From a virus, in the IMG/VR virus record IMGVR_UViG_3300012931_000009, positions 1-40,319 of that record: a stretch of DNA of 40,319 nt; one strand, 5' to 3'. This document shows, in pieces, positions 31,295 to 38,306 of this stretch (its first letter is position 1; each line of letters starts with the position of its first letter). Made by a program: the position numbers and the translations under genes. Under the pieces are notes generated by a model. The model saw nothing but the letters and a program-made list of their open reading frames with translations. It was not told where the DNA came from and did not search any database.

Positions 31295-31897
31295 TTATAT
31301 AAAACTCAGCGCTTGTGAAGTTATTTTCTTTAATCTCTCTGGATTGTCTTGTACGTATAGCGCAGTCATCTGTATGCTAGCATGACCCATGAGAGTGGAT
31401 ACTGCTTTTATATCAACGCCTTTTTCAATTAAGTTAGTCGCAAAGGTGCGTCTGCCGGAATGGGAGCTAGCTCTCTCAATCCCCGCCTCTTTATAAAGAA
31501 ACGAAAACCTTTTTGACAATGTTTTATTTGAAAAATGATCATTCTTTTGTGATAAAAATAAGGGTTGTTTAGGATGATAAAACTTCCTTCTTTCAATAGC
31601 TATTTGTTGACGTTCGTTAATGTATTCTTCAATAGCCTTTCTTATTTTTGGCTCTGTGAGATAGGCTTCTCTTGGCTCATCTCCTTTTGTCTTAGTAAGA
31701 TATAAAACATCCTTTACTTTGCCTTGATCATTTATAACCTGGTGTATTTTTAAAGCAGCCAATTCAATAGCTCGTAAACCAAGACCGAATGACATAAGAA
31801 CTAATAAAGTATCGCGCTTAGCAAACGGAGAAGCTGCCGTGACTGCAAGTAATCGTTTAAATTCTGATGCTGTTAAAACTGCGGCTTGTTTTGGCAT
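31295..31897 (-). CDS. int: Tyrosine recombinase / integrase (minimal catalytic type)
   Basis: 200 residues with the full active site: Arg42 (GLGLRAIELAAL), Lys69 or Lys71 (TKTKGDEP), His146 and Arg149 (SSHSGRRTFA), His172 (MGHAS) and Tyr181 (ALYVQ). The N-terminal arm- and core-binding domains of λ Int are missing; the size is that of FimB/FimE-like enzymes. RBS AGGAG. It would integrate the phage at a host att site, so the phage is temperate. No attP core is identified. Confidence 0.87.
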   Translation of the reverse strand: MPKQAAVLTASEFKRLLAVTAASPFAKRDTLLVLMSFGLGLRAIELAALKIHQVINDQGKVKDVLYLTKTKGDEPREAYLTEPKIRKAIEEYINERQQIAIERRKFYHPKQPLFLSQKNDHFSNKTLSKRFSFLYKEAGIERASSHSGRRTFATNLIEKGVDIKAVSTLMGHASIQMTALYVQDNPERLKKITSQALSFI

Positions 31898-31951
31898 ATT
31901 TTTACGCTCCTAATAATGTATTTTTGTTTTATAATATTATGGAAGTTCGGC

Positions 31952-31957
31952 ATTATA
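31952..31957 (-). promoter_or_regulatory. Integrase promoter -10 candidate
   Basis: TATAAT on the minus strand, about 55 bases before the integrase start, in an AT-rich stretch with no gene (31898-32038). The -35 is weak (TTTATT). ATAATATTAT at 31931-31940 is a nearby palindrome that could bind a regulator. Confidence 0.5.
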
Positions 31958-32038
31958 GACTATTTAAAAAATAAATAAAATTAAATAAAAATAAAATATA
32001 TTATTTTTCAATGAATATCTACTACTGGGTCTAATTCG

Positions 32039-32185
32039 TCATTTCTCTAGTTCTCTCAAAATTCTATCAAGCTTAGCTATCCTTTTATCTAAATACTCTA
32101 TTTCTTTCCGAGATAACAATAGAGATATTCCAAAAAGAATGAGCGCAAGTGAGCATAAAATAATTGCGACTGTATTGTATATCAT
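32039..32185 (-). CDS. Small membrane-anchored coiled coil (48 aa)
   Basis: 48 residues: a membrane helix (VAIILCSLALILFGISLLLS) then a charged coiled coil (RKEIEYLDKRIAKLDRILRE). The start overlaps the upstream stop as ATGA. Topology resembles small lysis regulators or exclusion peptides. Function unknown. Confidence 0.55.
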   Translation of the reverse strand: MIYNTVAIILCSLALILFGISLLLSRKEIEYLDKRIAKLDRILRELEK

Positions 32186-32406
32186 TTATAAAAATCCTCT
32201 CTCATTTGTCTTTTTTGTTCATCTGTAAATTGTGAAAACCATTTTTTAAATTTATTATTACGAGGAGTGCACAATATCCCAGTTGGATCATTTTTAGTTT
32301 CAGGATATAAAGTTAACATTTCTTCTGCTGCTTTAAGATCATTCCATCTTTTATTATTTATTTTTTTAAATGTTTTCTTACATTTTTCACAAGTAAATTC
32401 GCTCAT
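32182..32406 (-). CDS. Small zinc-finger-like phage protein (74 aa)
   Basis: 74 residues: FTCEKCKKTFKKINNKRWND, then a helix (AAEEMLTLYPETKND), a Cys (GILCTP) and an Arg/Lys/Glu-rich end. It resembles a group of short phage proteins of the form FTCexCxxtFxK...AxxEaxxxfp. Coupled by ATGA on both sides. Function unknown. Confidence 0.6.
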   Translation of the reverse strand: MSEFTCEKCKKTFKKINNKRWNDLKAAEEMLTLYPETKNDPTGILCTPRNNKFKKWFSQFTDEQKRQMREDFYK

Positions 32407-32597
32407 TCATACCCCTTAATTAATCCAGCCTTCAAAAGCTCTATACAAACACACATTTCCATCCTTTCCAAAGCTGGATTTCCTTTTCTGTCAGGCTGAC
32501 CAAAACTATCAAATGTCATTTTACTAATACCAGGGAAGTGCTTTTCTAATATATCTATGAATTCCTGTGATATTATTTTTACTATTTCAGGTATCAT
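32403..32597 (-). CDS. Hypothetical protein (64 aa)
   Basis: 64 residues: MIPEIVKIISQEFIDILEKH, DSFGQPDRKGNPALERMEMC, then a short helix. Coupled to both neighbours by ATGA overlaps. Mostly helical. Not recognised. Confidence 0.55.
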   Translation of the reverse strand: MIPEIVKIISQEFIDILEKHFPGISKMTFDSFGQPDRKGNPALERMEMCVCIELLKAGLIKGYE

Positions 32598-32848
32598 TTA
32601 TTAATCTCCTTACAACCACATTGATCTAAAAATGTTTTTAATAGTGTGCTTTCACTCAACTTTGACCCAATATTATCTTGATCCTCATAAAGATCCCTAG
32701 AAAATAAAGTGATATGAATAGCTGCTGCTGCAAAATGTTTTAACAGAGGTTCTTTATCTTTTGGAAAAATATTTTTAGCTAATTTAATACGATCATTTAT
32801 TTCTAAAAGCAATACAGAGATTGCTTCGTAATCTATTTTTTTATTCAT
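32594..32848 (-). CDS. Hypothetical helical protein (84 aa)
   Basis: 84 residues, helical (YEAISVLLLEINDRIKLAKN, LLKHFAAAAIHITLFSRDL), ending in a short Cys pair (CGC). It overlaps its neighbours at both ends. The pattern of a helical bundle with Ala-rich centre resembles the 94-residue protein two genes upstream. Not recognised. Confidence 0.55.
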   Translation of the reverse strand: MNKKIDYEAISVLLLEINDRIKLAKNIFPKDKEPLLKHFAAAAIHITLFSRDLYEDQDNIGSKLSESTLLKTFLDQCGCKEINK

Positions 32849-33341
32849 TTTTCATCAATCCATTCTCAATTAAATATATTAACATCTTAGCCATCGCATT
32901 AGCTAAATTAGGATCATAAGTATTTTTAGTTAGCTTTCTTGATAACCAAGCATTTTCACCTGTTATCTCTGTAGTATCACATTCATAATTTATAATATAA
33001 CAATTAATAGTTTCTTTATTGATGTCTGGAACATAATAAAACTTTCTAATTACTAATGTATAGCTATCGAATGGCTCTTTATTAGTTATAGAAACTCTAT
33101 TTGGTAATAGCTCACCCAGCTCTGCGACTGTGAAGGCTGATGCCGCTAAATTTCTGTTAAACAAATCATTTAATAACCATGTATCTGATGGGCCACTCAT
33201 ATCACCTACCGTTTTCTTAGGATGAAATAAAGTCCATTCTAATGCAAAGTTACACCAATAAAAATAACTACTTTGCTTAACCTCAAGCTCTTTTAATCGC
33301 TTCGCTAATTCTAATGAGCATACTTGTTTTTCTAGTTCCAT
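32841..33341 (-). CDS. Hypothetical protein (166 aa)
   Basis: 166 residues. Conserved-looking parts are VCSLELAKRLKELEVKQSSY, PSDTWLLNDLFNRNLAASAF and FTVAELGELLPNRV. The run LAKRLKELGVKQxSxFYW...TAAELGELLP is familiar from unnamed phage and prophage proteins. Start overlaps the upstream stop as TAATG. Function unknown. Confidence 0.65.
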   Translation of the reverse strand: MELEKQVCSLELAKRLKELEVKQSSYFYWCNFALEWTLFHPKKTVGDMSGPSDTWLLNDLFNRNLAASAFTVAELGELLPNRVSITNKEPFDSYTLVIRKFYYVPDINKETINCYIINYECDTTEITGENAWLSRKLTKNTYDPNLANAMAKMLIYLIENGLMKNE

Positions 33342-33625
33342 TAATTATCCTTAATGCCTTTTAAATATTCTCTAGTTGCTGATTCAATCAAAATATAAAT
33401 AGTTGTCCTATCCATTTTTTTAATACCGTGTGTTTTGCTAAAGGCTTCTAATATAGAGCAAATAGTTGCTGTTAATATGCTAATAGTGTGTATAACTAAA
33501 TAGATATTTTCAGCAGGATCATCTTCACACTGATATTTTAAAACTTCTTCTTTGACTAATTGCATAATTTTATATGCAATCTCATTAGCATGTTCTAAAG
33601 TTTTTGATTTGTCAGCCACAATCAT
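33341..33625 (-). CDS. Hypothetical helical protein (94 aa)
   Basis: 94 residues: MIVADKSKTLEHANEIAYKI, then IYLVIHTISILTATICSILE and helices to the end. A moderately hydrophobic central helix might touch membrane but is interrupted by polar residues. Coupled to the next gene. Not recognised. Confidence 0.55.
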   Translation of the reverse strand: MIVADKSKTLEHANEIAYKIMQLVKEEVLKYQCEDDPAENIYLVIHTISILTATICSILEAFSKTHGIKKMDRTTIYILIESATREYLKGIKDN

Positions 33626-33628
33626 ATT

Positions 33629-33691
33629 TCAATCCCAATAAAAATTAATAAAATATATTAAAAGAATAGCTATTATTAGGCCGAAGTGCAT
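33629..33691 (-). CDS. 20-residue hydrophobic peptide ORF
   Basis: MHFGLIIAILLIYFINFYWD, a single membrane helix overlapping the end of the upstream gene by 16 bases. The RBS (GAGAAA) is weak. It is included because several similar tiny membrane ORFs occur in this operon. Confidence 0.3.
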   Translation of the reverse strand: MHFGLIIAILLIYFINFYWD

Positions 33692-34269
33692 GATATTTTC
33701 TCTATAAGTTGATCTATTAAACTTTTACATTCATTGATAACATATTCTTTTGTTCTAGGATATTCTCTCCATTCATAATCAGGAGAATTTTTTCTATTAA
33801 GATATCCTGGATAATTACGCTCCATGTCAGCAGCAACTTCTTGTTTAATCTTTTGAACCTCAATAATTCCTCTAAATATGTTTTTATTATCTTTAAAATA
33901 TTCTTTTGCCTTTTCTAAATCACAAAAATCACCTGCATGACCGCAATCAAATCCTAACCACTTATCTTTGCAAGCATCTTCACCAAAAAATAATTTTGAA
34001 AAATGATTTTTATCATAAAAAGTAATGCCTCCATGAACATCATAATCTGGATAATCTTTTTTGTGATTATTAGCGACATGACTAAGCGGCAACGCAACAT
34101 AACCACATCGAAATCCCATATCATTAAATGTCACAAGGAAATCAAAACCTTTATAATGTCCGCCATCTTCAATAACTACACCAATGCAATCATTAGAATT
34201 TTTCTTGGACGGGACTGACAAATATTCTTTATTGCCTTTTAAATCTAAAATCTTTGGTATACAAGACAT
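33676..34269 (-). CDS. Conserved phage protein with HGGITF / GFDCGHAGD motifs
   Basis: 197 residues. MGFRCGYVALPLSH, then DYDVHGGITFYD and WLGFDCGHAGDFCD are the fixed points of a widespread phage protein family that I know only as uncharacterised. His/Asp/Cys in these motifs could bind metal. The C-terminal helix (YVINECKSLIDQLIEKI) also fits the family. It is the first gene after the XRE repressor and may be expressed in the lysogen or early. Confidence 0.7.
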   Translation of the reverse strand: MSCIPKILDLKGNKEYLSVPSKKNSNDCIGVVIEDGGHYKGFDFLVTFNDMGFRCGYVALPLSHVANNHKKDYPDYDVHGGITFYDKNHFSKLFFGEDACKDKWLGFDCGHAGDFCDLEKAKEYFKDNKNIFRGIIEVQKIKQEVAADMERNYPGYLNRKNSPDYEWREYPRTKEYVINECKSLIDQLIEKISCTSA

Positions 34270-34280
34270 ATTAATTTTCC

Positions 34281-34502
34281 TTAGTTATCAATATCTGACT
34301 CTTTAACATTCATGCCAGCTTTCTCATTAGCAATTTTTATTATTTTATGTCGAACAAGTAAGCCAGGCTTTCTTAAACCTCTCTCATAAAGCGAGATACT
34401 TTGTTGATCAATTTTAGTCCATTCCGACAAAACACTTTGCGTGATACCGCATTTTATTCGTATCTTTTTTATCAAATCTTTACATAACATACTTGTCTCC
34501 AT
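34281..34502 (-). CDS. XRE-family repressor-like protein (73 aa)
   Basis: 73 residues from METSMLCKDLIKKIRIKCGI. I chose the ATG at 34502 (CGGGAG seven bases upstream) over the longer frame from 34628, which would cross the promoter. CGITQSVLSEWTKIDQQSIS and LYERGLRKPGLLVRHKIIKI form a Cro/C1-type HTH. There is no cleavable C-terminal domain, so it is a Cro-like or P2 C-like regulator. It faces the rightward recombination operon. Confidence 0.75.
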   Translation of the reverse strand: METSMLCKDLIKKIRIKCGITQSVLSEWTKIDQQSISLYERGLRKPGLLVRHKIIKIANEKAGMNVKESDIDN

Positions 34503-34547
34503 AAAAAACTCCCGTTTAATACATATAATTATGAAACCTTTAGAGAG

Positions 34548-34576
34548 ATAATACCTAAATAAAATATTTTTGTAAA
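34548..34576 (-). promoter_or_regulatory. Leftward promoter for the XRE gene
   Basis: On the minus strand TTTACA (34571-34576), 17 bases and TATTAT (34548-34553). It is back to back with the rightward promoter; the two -35 boxes are only four bases apart. Confidence 0.6.
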
Positions 34577-34580
34577 TATG

Positions 34581-34609
34581 TTGTTTTATTTGTTCTAACG
34601 TAGTATTAT
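34581..34609 (+). promoter_or_regulatory. Rightward promoter for the recombination operon
   Basis: TTGTTT (34581-34586), 17 bases and TATTAT (34604-34609). The start codon at 34622 is only 13 bases from the -10, so the message would be almost leaderless. Confidence 0.5.
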
Positions 34610-34621
34610 GTTTTCTGTGGA

Positions 34622-34876
34622 ATGACAAGAAAGGAAGAATTGAATAGATTTTGGCCTAAAGGGGTGCAACCCAATAGGCCGATACATACTAAAACCCGAG
34701 TAAGGTATTATTATATGAACGATAGCAGTTTAATGTATTTTATTATTACAATGCAATACCCACCGTTAATGATTAACGGAAAAGAAATGAAAGACAATGA
34801 TGTTTTCTGTCCAATGTGTAATGATTGGCACGAAAACAATACATTATGTCAGATGTCCATGGAAGGGGGTCTATAA
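34622..34876 (+). CDS. Hypothetical protein with Cys pairs (84 aa)
   Basis: 84 residues: MTRKEELNRFWPKGVQPNRP, a central hydrophobic part (SLMYFIITMQYPPLMINGKE) and FCPMCNDWHENNTLC, which may bind zinc through Cys and His. It is the first gene of the rightward operon controlled by the divergent promoter. The stop overlaps the next start as TAATG. Not recognised. Confidence 0.6.
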   Translation: MTRKEELNRFWPKGVQPNRPIHTKTRVRYYYMNDSSLMYFIITMQYPPLMINGKEMKDNDVFCPMCNDWHENNTLCQMSMEGGL

Positions 34877-35253
34877 TGAACAGCTCTACTCATATCAAAA
34901 AATTCATATCTTCATTAGTTAGTAATTATGCTGAATACAACAAAATAGATGGTTTTTACATCGTTGATCTTATAAAACTGCCTGAATCAGAACTTGAGGA
35001 ATTTTCCTCTCTTATCATGAACCATGATTTATCATGGGCATCAGAGGCAACGAGCTTAGACAATCCAGCTTATCAAGAATCAATGTTACCCGCACTTAAT
35101 CATTATTTAACAAATCCTACCAAAGATAACGAAATTGAATATTTAAAATCTTGGCGCACTGGCGTTTCTAGCTATTTTAAAAAAGCCTTTGCAGAAATGA
35201 TGTTTGATGAATTGGAATATTTTAATAAGGAGCATGGAATATGGGCAGCATAA
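34876..35253 (+). CDS. Hypothetical protein (125 aa)
   Basis: 125 residues from MNSSTHIKKFISSLVSNYAE, with GGAAGGGGG upstream; a start at 34825 would overlap the previous gene more and lacks an RBS. Mostly helical and acidic (DLIKLPESELEEFSSLIMNH). It lies between the first gene and the exonuclease and is probably linked to recombination or early takeover. Not recognised. Confidence 0.6.
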   Translation: MNSSTHIKKFISSLVSNYAEYNKIDGFYIVDLIKLPESELEEFSSLIMNHDLSWASEATSLDNPAYQESMLPALNHYLTNPTKDNEIEYLKSWRTGVSSYFKKAFAEMMFDELEYFNKEHGIWAA

Positions 35254-35330
35254 AGAAGTTGGAGACTTTGTTTTGGGTAACAATGTTATTGGTATCTATT
35301 TATTACAGCTTAATTTTAATTACTAACTAG
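35241..35330 (+). CDS. Tiny membrane protein (29 aa)
   Basis: 29 residues with one membrane helix (LFWVTMLLVSIYYSLILI). A strong RBS (AAGGAG) is eight bases before the ATG, inside the end of the upstream gene. Translation is likely; role unknown. Confidence 0.5.
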   Translation: MGSIKKLETLFWVTMLLVSIYYSLILITN

Positions 35331-35339
35331 GGGTGCACC

Positions 35340-36149
35340 ATGAAAACATATAATCCAGGAATTTATGAAATCGAAAATGAAGATTATCACAATTCGGAAG
35401 GTTTGAGCAGATCAGCTTTATTAACTTTTAAAAAATCTCCGCTGCATTATTGGAGCGCATATAAAAGACAGGATGTTAAATCAGAAGAAGATACGGCAGC
35501 ATTAATATTAGGAAACGCTGTTCATGCTTATATACTTCAGCCAGAAAAGTTTAATCAATATTATCATGTAGTCGATAAACCAGATTGTCGCACTTCAAAA
35601 GGGAAAGAGGAATGGGCACATATTAATGCAGTTCATGGACATAAAATTATATTACCTACTAAAGTTTTTAATGAAGTAGAAAATATGGGAAAAGCATTCA
35701 TGACGCATCATTTAGCCAGCAGATTTATTGAAGGTGCGCAAACAGAAAAATCTATATTTTGGAAAGATCATGTAACAGGAATATTATGTAAAACACGCCC
35801 TGATATTTGGCTTCCTAATATTATAGCCGATATTAAAACAACCACTGATGCATCTGAACGATCATTTCAAAGAGACATGGCTAAGTATGGTTATCATATA
35901 CAAGCTGCTATGGTTCAAGATGGCATTTATCACGCTACTAATAAGTGGATTGAAACATTTGTATTTATTGCTATAGAAAAAGACGATCCTTATGCCATAG
36001 GAATTTATGAACTTGATAATGATTCAATTGAAAAAGGACGTGAAGAGTATAAGCAGCTATTAAGTGATTATCAGCCATATAAAGATGAAAATATTAAAGT
36101 ATGGCCTAGCTATAAACCAACCGTTGTTTCATTACCAGCATACTATTAG
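35340..36149 (+). CDS. Exodeoxyribonuclease VIII / RecE-like PD-(D/E)XK nuclease
   Basis: 269 residues. YHNSEGLSRSALLTFKKSPL and ALILGNAVHAYILQPEKF open the domain. The active site is RPDIWLPNIIADIKTT, with Asp and Asp-x-Lys, and YGYHIQAAMVQDGI is motif QxxxY-like. It matches the DUF3799/RecE-like exonucleases of phages. It resects double-stranded ends 5' to 3' and hands single strands to the annealase encoded next. RBS AGGGG. Confidence 0.87.
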   Translation: MKTYNPGIYEIENEDYHNSEGLSRSALLTFKKSPLHYWSAYKRQDVKSEEDTAALILGNAVHAYILQPEKFNQYYHVVDKPDCRTSKGKEEWAHINAVHGHKIILPTKVFNEVENMGKAFMTHHLASRFIEGAQTEKSIFWKDHVTGILCKTRPDIWLPNIIADIKTTTDASERSFQRDMAKYGYHIQAAMVQDGIYHATNKWIETFVFIAIEKDDPYAIGIYELDNDSIEKGREEYKQLLSDYQPYKDENIKVWPSYKPTVVSLPAYY

Positions 36150-36160
36150 GACTATAAATC

Positions 36161-37030
36161 ATGAATAATTTAGCAATCTTAGAAAGCAAACAGTTAAGTA
36201 TTTGGGAAGGGCAAGAAAATTTAAAACAAATTAGATGCATTTTTGCACCTAAATTAACTGACCTTGAATTTACGGTATTCGTTGAAATGGGTAAAGCCAC
36301 GGGGCTTAACCCTTTCTTAAAGGAAATTTGGGCGGTTAAATACGATGAAAAAAGCCCTGCTCAAATATTTATTGGACGAGATGGTTATAGAAAAAGCGCA
36401 CAACGAAGTCCTTTTTATGATTATCATTCTGTTGATTCTGTTTATAGCAATGATGAATTTTATGTCGTAGATGGCGAAATAAAACATAAATATAATCTAG
36501 CTAATCGAGGAAATTTAATAGGTGCTTATTGCATTGCTAAGCGTAAGACATCATCAAGACCCTGTTATGTCTATGTTTCAGAAAATGAATACAATAAAAA
36601 ATTTAGTGTTTGGAAAGATAAGCCAGCGACAATGATTAAGAAAGTAGCAGAAGCACAATGTTTAAAAATGGCATTTCAGGAATTATTCTCAGGTTCTTAC
36701 AGCGAATATGAGGACTGGGATAATTCAAAAAATCAAACCATGGATGTTGAAGCGCATATAAAATCAAAATTAGTAGATATTGAACAGAATAAATCAATCG
36801 ATGCTGATTTTAATGAAGTTACAGGTGAAATTATTACTGAGGAAATGTCTATAAATGAACCTGAAAAATTTAACGGATTTAGTTTTGAATCTATAAAATT
36901 AAAAATAGAGACTGCTAAAAATGTCCAAGAACTCATTGAAGCTATAGATTTGGTTAATTCTTTGGCTAAAATGGAAGATAAAAAGGAATTAATGAAAATA
37001 TATAGAGCAAGACAAGAAGAATTGAAATAA
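36161..37030 (+). CDS. RecT/Bet-family single-strand annealing protein
   Basis: 289 residues. LTDLEFTVFVEMGKATGLNP, FLKEIWAVKY, IFIGRDGYRKSAQRSPFYDY and KPATMIKKVAEAQCLKMAFQ are the usual blocks of the RecT/Bet family. The C-terminal 90 residues are acidic and variable, as expected. It coats single-stranded DNA and anneals homologous strands. It forms a pair with the upstream exonuclease (11-base gap, AGGA). The pair supports replication-linked recombination and genome circularisation. Confidence 0.88.
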   Translation: MNNLAILESKQLSIWEGQENLKQIRCIFAPKLTDLEFTVFVEMGKATGLNPFLKEIWAVKYDEKSPAQIFIGRDGYRKSAQRSPFYDYHSVDSVYSNDEFYVVDGEIKHKYNLANRGNLIGAYCIAKRKTSSRPCYVYVSENEYNKKFSVWKDKPATMIKKVAEAQCLKMAFQELFSGSYSEYEDWDNSKNQTMDVEAHIKSKLVDIEQNKSIDADFNEVTGEIITEEMSINEPEKFNGFSFESIKLKIETAKNVQELIEAIDLVNSLAKMEDKKELMKIYRARQEELK

Positions 37031-37049
37031 AATAATATTCATAATGGTC

Positions 37050-37085
37050 GCACTAACAGAAAGAGGGATGGCTTCCTGTTAGTGC
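37050..37085 (+). other. 10-bp hairpin after the annealase gene
   Basis: GCACTAACAG / CTGTTAGTGC, a perfect 10-bp stem with a 16-base loop, 20 bases after the annealase stop. No U-tract follows, so it is more likely an mRNA stability or processing element than a terminator. Confidence 0.65.
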
Positions 37086-37115
37086 TAATCAAAACTTTAT
37101 CTGTGGGATAAAATA

Positions 37116-37328
37116 ATGACTTGCACTAGATTAAACGAAATACAAGATTTTATAAATAAAATAGATTTTAAATTGATGCAATTACAAGCTATTGTTAAGG
37201 TTGCAAGAGAGGATAGTTTTTTTAATCTATCTAAATCCGTGCTAGCACCTTATTTATCTATTATCGAAGAAAAAGTTTTAGAAATAGTCGAATTAAATGA
37301 TAGAATATTCGATAGTTTAGAATATTAA
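37116..37328 (+). CDS. Small helical protein (70 aa)
   Basis: 70 residues: MTCTRLNEIQDFINKIDFKL, then LYx-free helices (SKSVLAPYLSIIEEKVLEIV). GGGA lies nine bases upstream. It is followed directly by the structured RNA region. Predicted α-helical hairpin; not recognised. Confidence 0.55.
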   Translation: MTCTRLNEIQDFINKIDFKLMQLQAIVKVAREDSFFNLSKSVLAPYLSIIEEKVLEIVELNDRIFDSLEY

Positions 37329-37335
37329 AGGTTTA

Positions 37336-37765
37336 TGTCTCCTGAGATCGCCGGCAAAATAGATCGAGCCAATTGCATATAGTTGATGCTTCAATGTTGC
37401 GCAGACCCTTGGAGCTATAGACTAGAACAAAATAGGATGTAGGGAGACGCCAGTTATGCGGGTCTCGAAAGAGAATAATGGCGATAGTTTTCCTAGGTAA
37501 AGCTATCTAACCAAACGTCAGCTTGATTGCTGTGACCCGCTCCGATTTTATGGCCGACGATACTGGAGTTTGCGATCGTACAATCGTGATAAAAGTCTTT
37601 AACCAGACTCTAAAACTACGAAGGGAAAATAGGCCACCATTTTGCTGAGGTCGGAAAAATGGTTTATGGCAATTGCGGCGTGGACAGTGACACGCAAGGC
37701 AAACGATTACCCGACTAGCTGGGTCAAGACATTAAAATGCAGCTTGAAAAGATATAATGGAGACA
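37336..37765 (+). ncRNA. Candidate large structured RNA (about 430 nt)
   Basis: A gene-free stretch between two rightward genes (37329-37836). GC is about 45% (163 of 360 bases in 37381-37740), far above its flanks. TGTCTCC (37336-37342) pairs with GGAGACA (37759-37765) and closes the region. Inside are local stems: 37444-37448/37462-37466; 37483-37491/37499-37507 (9 bp); 37594-37598/37605-37609; 37636-37643/37656-37663 (8 bp); 37678-37682/37691-37695 (5 bp); 37709-37712/37721-37724. All frames contain stops. It does not show RNase P, tmRNA or tRNA consensus elements. It resembles in size the large phage RNAs (GOLLD/ROOL class), but no class can be assigned by eye. Confidence 0.6.
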
Positions 37766-37836
37766 ATTGACATTCAACATTATACGCCTATAGCCAGTGC
37801 AACTCTGGACAATTGCCATCACTTTAAGGAGTTATT

Positions 37837-38127
37837 ATGTCAAAGGTATTTGTAAATAAATTAAGCGATCATGGATTTCCCTATCATGCAAAGAATTATA
37901 AAACAGCTCATGAAGAAGCGTCCAAAGCAGAGAAGAAAAAATATCCGAAAGGTTACGAAGTATTGAAAAAAGAAGAACGTCACTTAGGTAAAGATGAACT
38001 AATGGGCAAGAACACAAAATCAGGCAAAATAGAAGTCGAAAAAAAGTTTAAATCTCATGGAAAAGAAATAGAATATCATGAGAAAATGGAGCATAAAAAT
38101 ATTAAAAGGCTAGATAAAAGAAAATGA
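37837..38127 (+). CDS. Lysine-rich hypothetical protein (96 aa)
   Basis: 96 residues, about one quarter Lys, with many Glu and His (KNYKTAHEEASKAEKKKYPK, EKKFKSHGKEIEYHEKMEHK). AAGGAG lies before the ATG. It follows the structured RNA and is coupled to the Lar-like gene by ATGA. Such composition suits RNA or DNA binding, perhaps of the adjoining RNA, but that is conjecture. Confidence 0.65.
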   Translation: MSKVFVNKLSDHGFPYHAKNYKTAHEEASKAEKKKYPKGYEVLKKEERHLGKDELMGKNTKSGKIEVEKKFKSHGKEIEYHEKMEHKNIKRLDKRK

Positions 38128-38306
38128 ATATAAAATTATTGCCTTGTTACAAATGTGAAAAACAACCAGAAGTCGAAATACATGGGGTCAGTTACATTAT
38201 TATTTGCAATGATTGCAATATAAAAAGTAAAACTGCCCGCATGTATTTAGAACATGAGATTGATCAAATTTGCAATGAATGGAATGAAATTAATTCCTTA
38301 ACTTGA
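38124..38306 (+). CDS. Lar-like restriction alleviation / zinc-ribbon protein (60 aa)
   Basis: 60 residues: LLPCYKCEKQPEVEIHGVSY, IICNDCNIKSKTARM and a final NEWNEI. Two Cys pairs (PCxxC and CxxC) and the closing WN match the Lar family, whose Rac prophage member relieves type I restriction. The middle differs from the classical CGGxA text. Last gene of the rightward operon, it overlaps the converging adhesin gene by nine bases. Confidence 0.65.
   Translation: MNIKLLPCYKCEKQPEVEIHGVSYIIICNDCNIKSKTARMYLEHEIDQICNEWNEINSLT

Noticed and set aside
13444-37467. Shared GGGTCTCG / CGAGACCC motif in iterons, scaffold leader and structured RNA
   Set aside because: Only eight to nine bases are shared and the contexts differ. 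It may be chance or a short binding core, and is not strong enough to claim a common site.
37336-37765. Group I intron
   Set aside because: AAGATATAATGG resembles the conserved S element and CAGACTCTAAA the R element, but their P7 arms do not pair, and no host gene is split by the region.
37336-37765. RNase P RNA or tmRNA
   Set aside because: AGGCAAACGA is suggestive, but the GAGGAAAGTCC/ACAGA core of RNase P and the tRNA-like ends of tmRNA are absent.
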